Origin: Wallemia ichthyophaga EXF-994
Lineage: Eukaryota > Basidiomycota > Wallemiomycetes > Wallemiales > Wallemiaceae
Length of the DNA: 64,000 nt
Direction: 5' to 3'
NCBI RefSeq assembly: GCF_000400465.1
Contig: NW_008806293.1
Coordinates: 2,601-66,600 of the forward strand
A model generated the notes under the pieces. The model was given only the letters and a program-made list of their open reading frames with translations, was not told the origin of the DNA and did no database searches. Shown one piece after another: positions 20,835 through 34,140 of the stretch. Each line of letters starts with the position of its first letter. The first letter of the stretch is position 1. Made by a program: the position numbers and the translations under genes.

Positions 20835-23800
20835 ATGGACAACACCGACCAACTGCTCGCGTTGGAATTAAAAATAAGATTCAAAAATAACTATTTTATA
20901 TTTATTTATAATGATTACTTATTATTTTTCAATTTCAACTTTATTCTACTAAATTTCAAATGGATCGGTTCCGGGGCCAGAGATTTGCTGGTTTACGCGG
21001 ATAAGTTGTTTATTCAATTTGCAGACAGGATCGATGTCTTTGATTTCCTTGATAGCGATTGTCTCACTATTGCTGCCACTTTACATGCTTCGGACATTCT
21101 TCACTTCACTCACAATCACGCATACACAATCCTCATGACGCCATCTTCTGTCTCCGTGTACCAAAACTTCATTCTGTCTTCCACCGCGCCCTCAACCAAC
21201 CCCCACATTCCTTCCTTGTCGCCTGATTCTTGTTATCTGGCAATGTCTCACTTGGGCTCCTCCACTGTCCTCCTCCAGCGCACGCCCTCGCTTTCCCCGT
21301 TCCAATCGCTTCCCCACCTTTCCCCAATACGCTCTCTCCAATGGCGTGACAACTCCCTCCTCATCGTCGAAACTTCTGACAACGACTTGTACGCGTACAT
21401 ACGATCTTCTCCCACCAAATTCGACCCATGGACTATCTACGTCTCTCCTTGCCTATTGCGCTCTTTCTGGCTCGGTCCCTCCACCACTGATCTCCTCCTC
21501 AGGCGCGCTCTATCTGACTCCAACTACCTCTTCCATCAAAACAGCCCGCTCTCCTCACTCATCGCGACTAGGCGCTACGAGAGCGTCTCTCAAATCAGCC
21601 AGTTCTCGCGCGATCTCATTCTAAACTTTTCCTCAGACGGCTACAACTTGTCCATCAACGCTATCAACGATACTTCTCACTCTACTTGTAATTACATTCG
21701 CTCCTCGCCCATCGTACAACTCAAGTTGAACGAGTATATTCCCAACGATATTACTGATATACGCCTCACCTGCAGTAGCTCTCATTCTCCCATCTATATC
21801 ATAGCTCTCAGGGATGCCAATAGAGGTTTGCTGGTGGGCGTGCTCAACCCGGCTTCTATCTTTGATCCTGTCCCTGATACTAACCTTCATCCACCCATTC
21901 ACTGGTTACGCAACGCTGATCACGCTCAGCACACATACGCTATCCGCTTCATCACCACTGATCCACTCGGTCAAACACTCTCGACTTACTCTCATCAAGA
22001 CGGAAAACTTATTCATTGGCATGTCGTAGACACTCCCTCAAATGCCATGCATAAACTCGGAATCTTAAATAGTGTGGCTTCGCTTGATGGTCTGCAAGAT
22101 GTGTACGCATCTATACACGTTCACAATGGTGTGTCACTTTTGCATTGGCATTTTACGCTTCACTCACATAGCCAAAGTATTCGCAATTGCATTTCAAGAT
22201 AGAGTAGAGGTGCACAAAGATGGTAGTTTAGTCAGGTCACTTCCATTTAAGGCATCGACTGTGCTGTTTACAAGCAATTCCAAGCACCTACACGTAGTAG
22301 AGCATAATGATACATCCATGATAGTGACATGGCTTGCGTTGAGCAGCTGTGACGTCGTTCACCGCGAGACTCTGTCACCAATACTACATTCAGCAACTGT
22401 ATCCACTAAGTACCTCACCAAAGCTAATATTCCTTCGTATAAGTCACGTTCGCGCCCCAAGTCAGCCGTTACTTATGATATCCATCCCCTCCTTTTAGCG
22501 GTGAATGAGGATGGTAGGGTGATCTTTGTGAAGATAGAAGATAAGTTAAGAACTCACACGTCAGACACAACATTACGCATTGAAGAATTTACAAATTCAG
22601 ACCTTCTTGCGTCATGTTCACACTCTCGCCACACTGCCGTAGCAGCAAATGGCAAAGTGAGGATATACAACTATCACAATATCCTCGAGCACGAGTATGC
22701 ACCAAGCCTGACCCTAAATATGGAATTTCTCAGCCTTGCCGACTACGAAGGTGGCGTGCTCCTGCTAGTTAACGAATCCAATTTGGTTCGGATTTGGGTG
22801 TCTACGCATGATGTATCGACACGCTGGATCGAGCTTACGCGTCTGACTCTGCCAGCTTATGAATCAACAGCTATTACCGCTGCTACTTTCCTCCATAATG
22901 GTACTGTTGCGCTCGTCACTAACGCCAACATACACATCCAGTCGGTGTTGCACCTTCTGTCCACTTCTCTCTCTCCTTACTTGGACGGATTTATTGGAGC
23001 GTCTGAAAAGCCTCTCCGACAGCTTTCACTTTATGAGGTCGTCGCTCTTGTTGCGGGCCCAGTCCAGGAATGGTATCCTGGTTTTATGGCTAGGTGTGTA
23101 GATCTAGGATACACTGAGATGCTCAGGGGGGCTTTGCGCAGATTAAGACGTGCAATCGTGCACCACGATATGAGCAAACTTGTCAATGCGTTTGTATTAG
23201 CTGATGAAGAGGATTGCGAGGAAGATGATGAAGATAGCAGATACCCTGTCATAGACGAGCAGTTTATAAACGCTCTTTCCACTGTCAAGGGATTCATCGG
23301 CAGTAGCGCTTATGATTCCCTCAGCAATATCATCAGGAGCATACAATTAGCATCAGATAACTGCACGAAAGCCGACGAGTATGCATGGAAAGCGGTATAC
23401 TATGCCTCTCTTGCTAATCGACTCAACTCTCACATCGCATTGTTCGCGCTTCTGTCACAGAACGAGCAGCTCATCTCAGACGTACTGCCGAACGACGCAG
23501 CCACACTGCTTGCATACCCTAGCATATGGCTTCCAGACCAACATTATCAAAGTAAAATGGAGATTATTGCTAAGAAGATGTCTACTACGACGGAAGACAC
23601 CATCGATCCTAGCCGCTATGCTGTCTCAGTTGTGTATTTCGCCCTCAAGAAGAAATCATCGGTACTAACTCTATGGAAATACGCTTATGGACATAAAGAG
23701 CGTGAAAATGTTGTGCGATTTCTCAGTAGAGATTTCAACGGCGATGGTGAGCAGGCCCAAGTAAACAGGGTGGCTGCTACCAAAAACGCTTACGTTCTGC

Positions 23801-24502
23801 TGTCTAAACGTCGTTATGGTGGGTCGTGCTTTATAGGTATACATACGTCATCTTACATAGCATATAGATTACGCTGCTGCGTTTTTTGTCCTCGCTCATA
23901 AACACGCTGATGCTACGAAAATTCTCATCAAGCACTGCACAGACTACGAGTTGGCATTGTGTGTTGCAAGGTCAAGTGGTGATAATACACTCTTTAACGC
24001 TGTCTTGAAAGATATGGCACTTTGGGCTGTTCGACATGGTGATACGGCTTTGGTTGTCGCTGCACTAATCAAACTGGACCGTAAAGTGCTGGCATCAAAA
24101 TGCTTGCTTGATATGAAGAGTGCCTTGAGAGATGATTTCTTTGCTAATACAGTGCTCGGCGATCCTTGCGATTTGGATTTCGCGCTAGTCGGACTATATA
24201 ACAACAGCGCCATCCCTAAAGCTTTCATTGAGGGTGAAGGCAAAGTGGCGATGAGGTGCGCTAATCAGCTTGCTAGAGATGGATGTCATGTACTCGCTGT
24301 TAAACTCTTATCTGAGTGGAAGTTTGGCGGTGTGAAGGAAAGATTGGATAATTTGGAAAGAAACACAAACACAGCTCCACAATCGCATACAAACAACTCG
24401 ACTCTAACGCCCGCACAACCCAAAACTAACATCGTTGCATCCCAGCCTAAGCAGTCTTCGCAGCATGTTGATCAATTCGACATGTCAGCATTTGGATTCT
24501 AA
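20835..24502 (+). CDS. RAV1: RAVE complex subunit Rav1 (DMXL homologue)
   Basis: Exons 20835-22128, 22172-23818 and 23868-24502 (introns 43 and 49 nt) give about 1,191 residues. The N-terminal half consists of weak WD40 repeats (ARDLLVYADKLFIQF, ADRIDVFDFLD). The C-terminal half matches the Rav1p_C domain: EVVALVAGPVQEWYPG, YAAAFFVLA and ELALCVARSSGDN. RAVE reassembles the V1 and V0 sectors of the vacuolar H+-ATPase. The first 40 codons contain an AT-rich, Phe/Asn-rich stretch (20875-20960) unlike the rest, so the true start or an extra 5' intron is uncertain. Confidence 0.85.
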
Positions 24503-24553
24503 TAACTGATATAATCGTATAGCAATGCATTAAAATAAAGAAAGCTTTAGATA

Positions 24554-25957
24554 TCACTTTGCTTCCAGCTTAGCAAACCGCTTCTGTATATCATTCATCC
24601 TTTCCATCACAGCATCAATGTTGCGCTTTGTTATCTCGTCATTTTCTTTAAGACTAGCCTCGAGCGTGCTAGTAACCTCACTAAGTGTCTTGACATTAGA
24701 TGACGTCGATAGCAGTCTTGCCTTGAAATCGTCAATCTCGCCCACGACATCCGCACTGCGTCTATGGACCCCTTGTAATGTTCTTAGTCTGTCGAGCAGA
24801 TGTGGAGTGAGTGGTATAAGTGGCTCAATGCGCTTGAGTGAATCGAATAGTCTGTCTATTTTCTCGCCTTGGCCATCGTCCATCTTGATGTTTGGTATAG
24901 TGTCTGAATCATCTTTGTGCCGTCTCGCTTCATGCATTTTCTCCATCTCCGTGTTGAGCAGTTTGAGACGACGAGAAATAGCGTCGAGATGGCGAGGTTG
25001 GGTCAGCAACGACATTTGCTGCTCTAGCCTGCTAATTGTTGTCACAAGCGGGGAAGGGAACGTATCACCTGCCTAGGTTGGGTTTGTGAGCGTCATAATG
25101 TATTTAATTTCTACTCACATCTGTAGACACACCAACTGTGTCAGTCCCGACGCTCTTTTCGAGTGCGCGCAGTCTTTCATCAAGAGTAAGCAAACGTGTG
25201 TCTTCAGAGAAATCTTTAGGTTGCTTAGATCGTTCTTCAGGCTGTTTAGGGTGCTCTTCACTAGTCTCTTCTGCGTGCTCACGTCCCTCCCGATCCTGAG
25301 GCACATTCTCGCGCAATTGAAGTGGAGGTGCACGTCTATTGCCAATGCTACTAATACGAGTTCTGTACTCCATCAACTGCTTTAATATTCCATCGATATC
25401 GTCATCCTGGTCACCACCGCTCACGCCGCGTTCGATATCTGCAATCTCAGCATTGATGAGATGGAGACGGTCTCGTGTATTGATTCCCTTCCAGCGCTGA
25501 GTGCTAAATTGCTCGCTCTCGTCACTATCGCCATCGCTGCCGCTGGATTCAATCACGCCTAGTCTAGCAACTGAGCCAGAAAAGTCTATTGATAGTGAGC
25601 CTGTGTGGCTTGTACTGATATTCCAGCCCACCTTGCCCTTTCACGCCATTGAATCGCCGACGCCTGAACTTACGGCTTGTGCTTTTAGCATTTGGGAGCT
25701 TCGCGGCGTCAATCGCGTCAGCGTCATTCGAAGCGTTCTGTTGAGTTTCGCGGATATCATCTTCATCTGAGAGCTGCTGTGTGTTAGAATGAGCGTTGTA
25801 TAGAGCATCGTCGCGCACAGCTTGTGAAGAATGCGGCACTGGCTCTTCAGTCTCGTAAACATCTGGCGCTGTGTCCTAATACAGTTAAAAATCCATTAAT
25901 AATCCGCTAGTCACCCACTATATCTGGTAAATTAGCGTATTTCGAAGATGTGCTCAT
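24554..25957 (-). CDS. DCTN2: Dynactin subunit 2 (dynamitin, p50)
   Basis: Four exons (25957-25919, 25875-25674, 25600-25119, 25072-24554) give 413 residues. The N-terminus KYANLPDI joined to DTAPDVYET is the dynamitin signature that binds the dynactin shoulder. The rest is coiled coil, with LEKSVGT, ISRLEQQMSLLTQPRHLD and a C-terminal MNDIQKRFAKLEAK. Dynactin links dynein to cargo and spindle poles. For the second intron I chose the donor GTAAGT at 25673 (73 nt); an alternative donor 42 bases downstream would leave a 31-nt intron and add 14 residues. Confidence 0.88.
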
Positions 25958-26042
25958 CGCTGTTTACTATCAAAGACATTTGTGTTTGAGTCTCGCAACA
26001 AAATGATAATTTTCAATAATTTAAGCTTCTACATTTCACTCC

Positions 26043-28986
26043 TCACATATCTGCTAAACCTCCTGCTTTTACTTTGGATCTGGTTACGCGAGTAGGCGCA
26101 ACGTTGCTAGCCCCGGCTCTTCTCTCAGCCGGTATGGCACTCCCGCTCGCCCTCCTAACAGATTCATTCATCCTCGCTATCTTACTCACTGGCGCTGGCA
26201 TTACACTCCTACGACGTGGTTTCTTGGCTTCCTCCTCATCAGAGCTTTCTGACTTTTCACTCTCGCTCGATGACGACGACGGTTCGTCGGGGTCTGATGT
26301 TCTAACGCGTTGTACTGTTGGTCGAGGTCGTCCCTCTAAAGCAGGCGATGCTCTCGGAGAGGCCATTGGTGATTCTATCGCATACCTCGTCTTATCCTTG
26401 ACAATCTCCGAGAGTGGCAGGAATGAGCTACTCGATCTACCACCTGATTGAGGCTTCTTCGATGACTTTTTCACAAGATCATCAAAGTTTATCGACAGAC
26501 GTGGTGGCATTGCTATTTTGCGCGGTGGTTCTATGATGCCTCCTTCTGAATGACGCGGGCGATTATTACTTGGGATTTGTATACCGTTATTCTTAGTTTC
26601 CATGCGTTGTCGCTTTGTCTTTTGTTCATGGGCTTCGGCGTCCTCGTCGGATGTATTCTCCTCACGCGTTCTTTTGAGCGATGGTCGATTCTCCTCTTGT
26701 GTTGCTGGCTGACTGTCGGGTATAACCGTATCCTGAGATTGCTCGGGTGCCTGCATGGGGGCATTCATCTGAGTATTCATTAGCGTCTTCGTCTGCGCAG
26801 CCAAAATACGCACAAAATTATCACTCGCAGCTTGAATTTGTGTATAATCCTGTGTCTGTGATTGTTGATGTGACTGTGGCGATTCTTCTACATTCTCCTT
26901 TTCTCGCTCCCCTTCATGCACCTTTGTATTCTCCTTTTTTGGACTCTTCTGTGGTGATTCTGTATGAGTAGGTGGGTGAGGCTCGGTGTGAGCTTCACTC
27001 CGTTCAGCCTGCATCTCATTCCGCGTAGCAGCATTAGTATTATGCACTTCATCTCCAAGGAAAGTTCCCTCAGGCTGTGTTCCAAGCTGAGCCATCGACA
27101 CATCGCTTCTCCTTCCACCTCTGGCACCTTGAAGCATATTTAAATCACCACCAAAACTCTGATTGGCAGTCATAGATGAATTTACCTGTGCAGAGACGGC
27201 TCTCTCAGACGCAGTTGGAGATCCTGCTGGAACTGGTTCGAGATTAGATGTAGAGTGTACAACCGGAGGTGCATTTCTTGTCATCTCTTGTTGCTGCTCC
27301 CGTTGATTATCCTCGTTAACTTCACCTTCACCTTGGCCTTCATCTTCATCTTGATAGATATCGTCAAAATTGTCATTGTTCTCTTCAGACGAGCCACGTT
27401 TATTTGCATTTGTTGATTTATTCAACTTTGTCTTCTCTCTTTCGCGGTCTTGGGTGTCATCACTCTCATAGTCGGTCATTACTTCGTCATCGTCTTTTGC
27501 ACCATCAATCAACTTTTCTGTTGCTTCATCGTCCTTTTCGTCACCAAGTACTGCTTGGATACTGCGACGAGGTTGTTTGGGTACTTGGGTTGAGCTACCG
27601 AATAGCTTAGATAGGTCGAGCTCTTCGTCTTGAACTTGCCTCTCGTGTGGTAACGATGGGTGTTTAAAGGGAGATGATTGCGGTGATTGTGAGAAAGTTG
27701 GCTTAGTCGTTTGAGTGGATGGTAAGGATAGCTGTATTTCAGAAGGTTCTTCTCTTGCCACTTCTTCTGAATTTGGTTGAGGTTGTTGTTGTTGTTGCTG
27801 TGGTTGTAGTAACGGCTGTGGCTGTGACTGTGGCTGTGACTGTGGTTGTGACTGTGGTTGTGTTTGGGACTCTTGTTTAGTGTCTTGTTCCATCCCATGC
27901 TCTTGATGAGAATTTTCTTGTTTATGTGGTGTTTCAGTTGGTTGTTGTGACTTATCTACAGGGTGATCCTCATCCTCGTTAGATTGCTTCTCAGAATTTT
28001 CATACTGCTCTTGCTGTTCACTTGAATCATCAACTTGGTTTGAGGGATGTGGCTGAGCAGATGGAGGAATTTGGGAGGGAGGTAGAGATTCATGGTCCTG
28101 ATCAAATTGTTCAATAGGAGAACTGTAACCTGCATCAAATTGCTTGAAAGCATCTTGATCAGTTTGAGTTTCTTCATCAGATTGCTCATTTAAGCCTTCT
28201 AGAGTTGGTGGCTGGCTGTTAGAGTATATCTTAGGAGGTGAAGATTGTAACTGATCGACGTCAGAAGGAGTGGTGACTTGTCTCTTACCTTTATCATCGC
28301 TATCGTCGCTGTTATAGATAATTGTAGAGCGCATAGCACTGAGTTGAGGAATGTCTGAGATGGATTTCAAGTTATTTTGATAGGAATTTTGATGAGATTG
28401 AAGGGAAAAGTACTCTTGAATAGTCTCCTTGACAAAAAGAGCAAAGTAATCTTCAATGGGTGGATGTGAGTCTGTGGATTTAGACATGATTGCAGATCTT
28501 GGTTGTGCGATGCGTCTTCCTTGCTTTGTGATAGGGGAAGTGGGGTCAGAGGAAAGTAAGGAGAAGGAAGGATTAGTGGATAGATGTTTCTTTGCTGTTG
28601 TTGCAGTCGTCGCCGTCGTCGCAGCGTTTGAAGTGGATTGAATTGGAGTTTGAGGGTGTTTCAAACTCAACTCAAATCTACATTTAAACTTTTGAAAGCC
28701 CCTTGAATTATTCTTTGCCGCGTTGAAATCGTCTTCTAAGTTAAGGGTGAGTGGATTATCAAGTAAATAGAAGCCAGAACTAACCATTACGAATTTGTTG
28801 AATATCTTTTCCATTTCTAGTGAGGACGAGTGAAATATCAAATAAACCCCTCAATTCAAGCTTTTTATTGATCTTGTGTAAGCAATCATCTAAGTCCGTA
28901 TCCTCTAATAGCAACTTGAAGCAATTCTTATCATCAAACAGCGTAACCTGTTCAGGCAATTCATTTCCACTCTTCTTCCGTCCCAT
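26043..28986 (-). CDS. Large disordered, probably nuclear protein with ubiquitin-like N-terminus
   Basis: Exons 28986-28785 and 28735-26043 (intron 49 nt) give 964 residues. Residues 1-95 form the only ordered-looking part (QVTLFDDKNCFKLLL, LRGLFDISLVLTRNGKDI), with a spacing that could be a ubiquitin-like beta-grasp. The middle 650 residues are rich in Q, S, E, P and D, including a QSQP repeat near 27825-27880. The C-terminus has SSSSFLPLSEIVKD, an acidic serine tract, then basic KKPRRRS motifs like nuclear localisation signals. The layout is reminiscent of Net1/RENT nucleolar proteins, but I cannot confirm it. Not otherwise recognised. Confidence 0.75.
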
Positions 28987-29078
28987 ACTACCAACACGAC
29001 GGTTACGTTAGAAAATGGGCCGACGGTGAGTTGCTTATAAAAATTAGTTGAACTTGAAATTTATAAGCCTCAAGTTCT

Positions 29079-29476
29079 ATGAAATCTCTCGATGATATTC
29101 TAGACGCAAAGCTCAATTCTATCATGTAAGTCGCGTCTTCTAGTAGCGTAATAGGGATTTAACTTTTATTAGTAAATATACTATTACTAGGCATAATAAG
29201 GGTAATAAACATGCCTATAATACTCTTGTTGATAATTTAGACATCAACGATTCTAAAACGCGGTCTATCATCGATGACCTAATCAAGCACACCCTGAAAT
29301 CCACAATCCCAAATAATATACACAACTCACACACCTTTTCCCTCCCTCACATTCCCCAACTATCTCAACTTCCGCGTTTGGAAGTCTCCCAATACACCCC
29401 TCACTCGTCGCGCAACCAACAAGAACGCTCTCAAATCAGCGAAATTGATTCTTTCATCTCTCAACACAACATCTAA
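29079..29476 (+). CDS. Small two-exon gene, unknown
   Basis: Exon 1 (29079-29125) reads MKSLDDILDAKLNSI, a 65-nt intron (29126-29190, GTAAGT...CTAG with an ACTA branch-like site) follows, and exon 2 (29191-29476) reads HNKGNKHAYNTLVDNL to a TAA. The exon sum is 333 nt, giving 110 residues. The product is helical in the first half and polar (N, S, Q, H) in the second, ending EIDSFISQHNI. I do not recognise it. It lies between two minus-strand genes and its stop is 24 bases from the end of the auxilin gene. A 5' leader AUG at 29014, spliced or not, does not stay in frame. Confidence 0.55.
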
Positions 29477-29499
29477 TCATTCTTTGTATGTACATTACT

Positions 29500-31612
29500 T
29501 TATCGATGCTTGTTGTATGCTTCATTTAGTGTTGCGAACACTCCTTGTGCTATCATTCGCTGTTCCAATGAACTAGTTTTGGTGTTTATCTGAGTATATT
29601 AGCTGTATTCGTTTCAATAACCCTCAACCCACCTTGTCTGGATGCACTTTAGACACCGTACGCATGTAAACCTTTTTCACAGATGCATCACTAACCAACT
29701 CATGCATACCAAACTTCTTCAGTCCGAGTTCTGGCCAGAGTATTGTATCTACTGATGATAGCAGTGCACGTATGTTATCCACTTTACCCGCTTTCCATTG
29801 TAGTAGTTGTGCATCAACTCCATCTTTCAGTGCATGCCTTTCTGAATCCTCCGCTGCTTCCTGTAACGATGCAGCTTTTGAACGCTCAAGTGCTGCTTTT
29901 GCGGCCTTTTCACCAGCTGCTTTGATTGTGTTGTTTTTGGTGTTGGTGTTGGTGGGTGTATTCATCCTTTTCTTCGGCTGTTGAGCTTCTTTAACCCGTC
30001 TAAGCCCTTCTATGGCTTGATTCTGTATACTTGCAAGTTTAGTTGATATGCTTATCAGCTTTTCATAATCATCTTGTGCATCTGTATGTTTTTCGTTCAT
30101 TTCATAACTAGATGCACGAGATCTGTATGCTTTGGCGACTGTTTCTAACACATTAACACCATCACTAGGTTCATAATCTTGATTTACGATCGAAATTGCA
30201 CTTGACGCAGCTTTAACTCCACCATCACCATCACCATTCTTCACGTGCGTAGCGGCAAGATTAGTATTGATTACAGCACAGCGTATGTGGTTGGGAGGTA
30301 TAACCGACGCTGCTTGCTCATACAACTCAACAGCTTGAGCATATGATCCTAACTTGAATGCTTCATTCCCTTGAATGCGCAAAGCAGCTGATTGATCCAA
30401 TGCTGCTTGTGATACAGGAGGATTCACACGTGATTTTTTTGGTTTAGGTGATGTTATCGGTGGTTTTGTCGGTGTTCTTGGTTCTGCTGCTACGGGCGTA
30501 CCTGTGCGACTGCGAACGGCATGTCTCGCTGGAGATACATAGGACTTGGGTTTAAATGCATCGAGTAGACTGCCAGAAGATTGTTGTGAAGACTGTCTAG
30601 ACGGTTGCTGAGAACTCTGCTCACGTTGCTCGGGCTGCTGAGATTGTTGCATCTTGGTTGGTAGAAATGAACTCTGTTGTACAGGTATATCATCATCTTT
30701 GAAACCACTAGACTCTCCTTCCTCCCAACGTCTTTTTCGTTCTTCATACTCCCGCTTCTCATTGGCTTTTCTTAAACGATCTTGATCAGATTGTTGCTGA
30801 TTTACGCGCAAACGTTGATCTTCTAAAGCTTTTTGAGCCATGTTCTTCCCAACAGACCAGTAAGAAGAAGCTTTAGAGAAGAGATCGTTACCGATCGTGG
30901 AAGCTTGTTGAAGTAGTTGGTCAGATTGAGGTAATTGAGGGGAGTGTTGGGTTTGTTTAGGTGGTTGAGATTTGGGTTTGTGGGTATCAGGAGGTTCTTG
31001 TGGTGTATCAATTTGTTGATTAGCATTAGAGTGACTAATAAGGATGGTAGCTGCAGCTGAGACATCAAAATTTGCGCTTTTAAGAGCGTGATTGGCATCT
31101 AAAGCGCTAAAACCCATCTCAACGAGCTGACCGATAAGGTGAGGGGGTGGAGATGAGGATTTTTTTGGTAAAGAGTGTGTCTCAGGTGGGTGACTGTGTA
31201 CAGGCTTAGCGAGATCACCGAGGATATCGAAATCGTCAGGATTATTGGAAGGGGAGTTGATTGAAAGAGACTTAGAGGAATCAAGGACGCTAAAGTCATT
31301 AAAGCCATCGACAAGGGTATCGTCACCGAGGAGGTTGTTTGAGAGGTTGTTATTAGTGGTGGTGGTGGTGGTGTTGCTACTAGTGCCAGTACTAGTACTA
31401 GTGCCACCCAAGAAATCCAAACCATTCCAATTAATATCGTGTGTCTGTTGGTTGTGCTGTGGTTGTTGCTGCGGCTGGTCCTTTAGCAACTGGTTTCCCT
31501 GCTGTTGCTGCCTTCTCTGACCGTCTAAATCGAATAAAGTTTTATCAGAATTTCCATTAAAGTCTAAAAGACCATCGAAAGCATCCGACTTTTTGTTTGA
31601 GTTTGAATTCAT
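29500..31612 (-). CDS. SWA2: Auxilin-like J-protein (clathrin uncoating)
   Basis: Exons 31612-29633 and 29589-29500 with a 43-nt intron give 689 residues. A UBA domain lies near residues 155-195 (LIGQLVEMGFSALDANHAL), TPR repeats near 440-560 (LRIQGNEAFKLGSYAQAVELYEQA), and a C-terminal J domain (MRTVSKVHPDK). The HPD is at the end of exon 1, and the second exon supplies RMIAQGVFATLNEAY. This domain order is that of yeast Swa2/auxilin, which recruits Hsp70 to strip clathrin coats. The N-terminal 400 residues are disordered and likely bind clathrin. The ATG at 31612 is 29 bases from the opposite CDC5 start. Confidence 0.93.
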
Positions 31613-31641
31613 TTGATGGTTCCAATCAAACAGCCAGGTCA

Positions 31642-34140
31642 ATGAGAATAATCGTGAGTTGCTTGAATTATTCAAATGAATTTAAATTTTAATAATAAAT
31701 CCAGGTAAAAGGTGGTGTTTGGAAGAATACGTGGGTGTTTAAATCCCTTTGAAGTAATTCCATCTAACCCATCAACGCCCACAGCGAGGATGAAATATTA
31801 AAGGCTGCTATATCCAAGTATGGTAAGAATCAGTGGGCTAGAATATCGTCTCTCTTAGTTCGTAAAACACCAAAGCAATGTAAAGCTCGTTGGTATGAGT
31901 GGTTAGATCCTTCAATAAAGAAGACTGAGTGGTCAAAACTCGAGGATGAGAAGTTACTCCACTTGGCCAAGTTAATGCCCACTCAATGGCGTACTATTGC
32001 TCCTATCGTTGGTAGAACTGCCACTCAATGTCTCGAACGCTATCAACAACTCCTCGACGAAGCTGAACGCCAAGAGAACGTTGATCTTGGTTTATCTGGC
32101 CCTGGCGATGAAGCTGGTCCAAGTGATGACATGCGTAAACTAAAACCTGGTGAATTAGACACTGACCCAGAATCCAAACCCGCAAAACCTGATCCTATCG
32201 ATATGGATGAAGATGAGAAGGAAATGCTTAGTGAAGCTCGCGCTAGACTTGCAAACACTCAAGGTAAGAAAGCTAAACGTAAAGCACGTGAACGTCAACT
32301 TGAGGAAGCTCGTCGTTTAGCTGTTCTTCAAAAGCGTCGTGAATTGAAAGCTGCAGGTGTCATTTCAAGGATACGTGAGAAGAAAAAGGGCGTTGATTAC
32401 AACGCGGATATTCCTTTCGAGAAACAGCCTGCTATTGGTTTCTATGATGTTGGTGAAGAACGCGCAAAGACTTACGATTCCTCCATCGGTAAATCAAGAA
32501 TGGAAGCTGAAGGTAAACGCAAATCAGATAAAGGTGATGATGATCGTCGCAAGAAGCAGAAAACTTCTAATAAAGAATCTAATGATAAATTTCAAGCTGC
32601 TCGTGAAGCTCAAATTGCCAAACTCAAAGAAGCTGACAAAATATCTGCTCGTCGTAAATTAGACCTACCAACTCCTCAAGTGGGTGAAAAGGAACTTGAA
32701 GATATCGTCAAACTTGGTCAAGCAGGTGAAAGTGCTCGTGAGCTTGTTGAGGATGGTCAAGGCTCTACTCAAGGTTTACTCAGTGACTACGACGCTCTTG
32801 GTCCTGTACAAAATCTGCGCACTCCTCGTACTGAACAAGGCGAGGATAATGTGATGAGTGAAGCACGCAATTTGAGAAACATGACAGCAAGTCAAACACC
32901 TTTACTTGGTGAGGAGAATACACCGATCCATGAGCAGAAAGGTGGTACAGGTTATGATTCGGCCACTCCACGACACGCACCAAACTTCACTCCCAACCCT
33001 CTAGCCACGCCTAGTCAAGTTGGTCCAGGAGCTACACCACTCAAAACACCTATGCGCGATACACTCTCAATCAATCGCACAGATGGTATCTCTGAAGCAT
33101 TCGAAACACCCGCTGAGCGTAAATTCAGCGAAAAGTCTGAACGTGCTAGGCTGAAGATGGGTTTTAAGAGTCTACCCACACCTCAAAACAACTTCGAAAT
33201 TGAAATGCCTGAAGATGAGGTGAACGAGGATGGTGATAGTGTTGCTATATCGCGTAAAGAGGATGCAGCAGAGCGTGATGCACGTATTGCAGCTGCTATT
33301 GTTGAAGAAGAGCGCAAAATAGCATCTCGACGTTCATCCGCAATCAAACTCAGTCTACCGCGTCCAATTAATGTGGATGCTGCCCAGCTTCTTGGCTCGC
33401 TAACGCTCAATGAAAAGACAGTAGATGAGATGATAGAGAATGAATATCTCAGGTTGGTAGTTCACGATGCAGTGTATTACCCACTCCCTGGATCTACACC
33501 TGCCAAAGATATTGATGAAATCACTCAGCTTCCAGATGAAGCTGTTGAAGCCGCTAAAGCGGCTGTGAATACTGAGCTTGCAGCAAGGATGGGTGTACCT
33601 GGTGCCAACGCTGATGCAGTCAAACGCAGTCTTTTAGTATCGATTGAAGGACAACTTGATGCTATACCAGCAGGTGAATTCGCTTACTCATCATCTAAGA
33701 AGGCAGTTGTCAGTGTAAATGAGCTCAGTGAGGTTGAGAAGGTCAAATATTATGAAGCCAGATTCAACAGTATCAAGGAAAGATTAACGAATGACGCGAT
33801 TAAGACAGCAAAGCAGGAAAAGAAGCTTGGGGTGAAATTGGGTGGATATATTGCACGTAAGGATGTGTTATCGAAGAGATTACTTGACGCTTTCAATGCG
33901 AATGAGATTGGATCTATTGAAAGAGAGGCATTTGGTCAACTGGCACTGAATGAGCGTGAAGCTGCACCAATTCGTGTGAATAGACTCGAAAAGGAGGTCT
34001 CGTTTATGCAACAGCGTGAAGCTGAACTTCAATCAAGATATAAGGAAATGGACATGGAAAGACATCGCCGTGAGCAAATCATTGAAGGATTAGAGGAAGA
34101 GGAAGCAGAGCGTCTTAATGAAATAGCGCTAGCTGAGTGA
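31642..34140 (+). CDS. CEF1: Cdc5/Cef1 Myb-type pre-mRNA splicing factor
   Basis: Exon 1 (31642-31653) is four codons, exon 2 (31705-31730) is 26 nt, and exon 3 is 31785-34140; introns are 51 and 54 nt. The protein is 797 residues. The spliced N-terminus MRIIVKGGVWKNTEDEIL and KYGKNQWARISSLL form the two Myb repeats (to about residue 105), followed by LIKKTEWSKLEDEKLL-type sequence, QWRTIAPIVGRTATQC and a long helical body. Cdc5 is a core of the Prp19 (NineTeen) complex that stabilises the active spliceosome. Without the two tiny 5' exons the first Myb repeat would be lost, so the model is well supported. Confidence 0.95.

Noticed and set aside
25601..25631. 31-nt intron in dynamitin
   Set aside because: Shorter than any other intron here; the GTAAGT donor 42 bases upstream gives a 73-nt intron in the same phase and is preferred.
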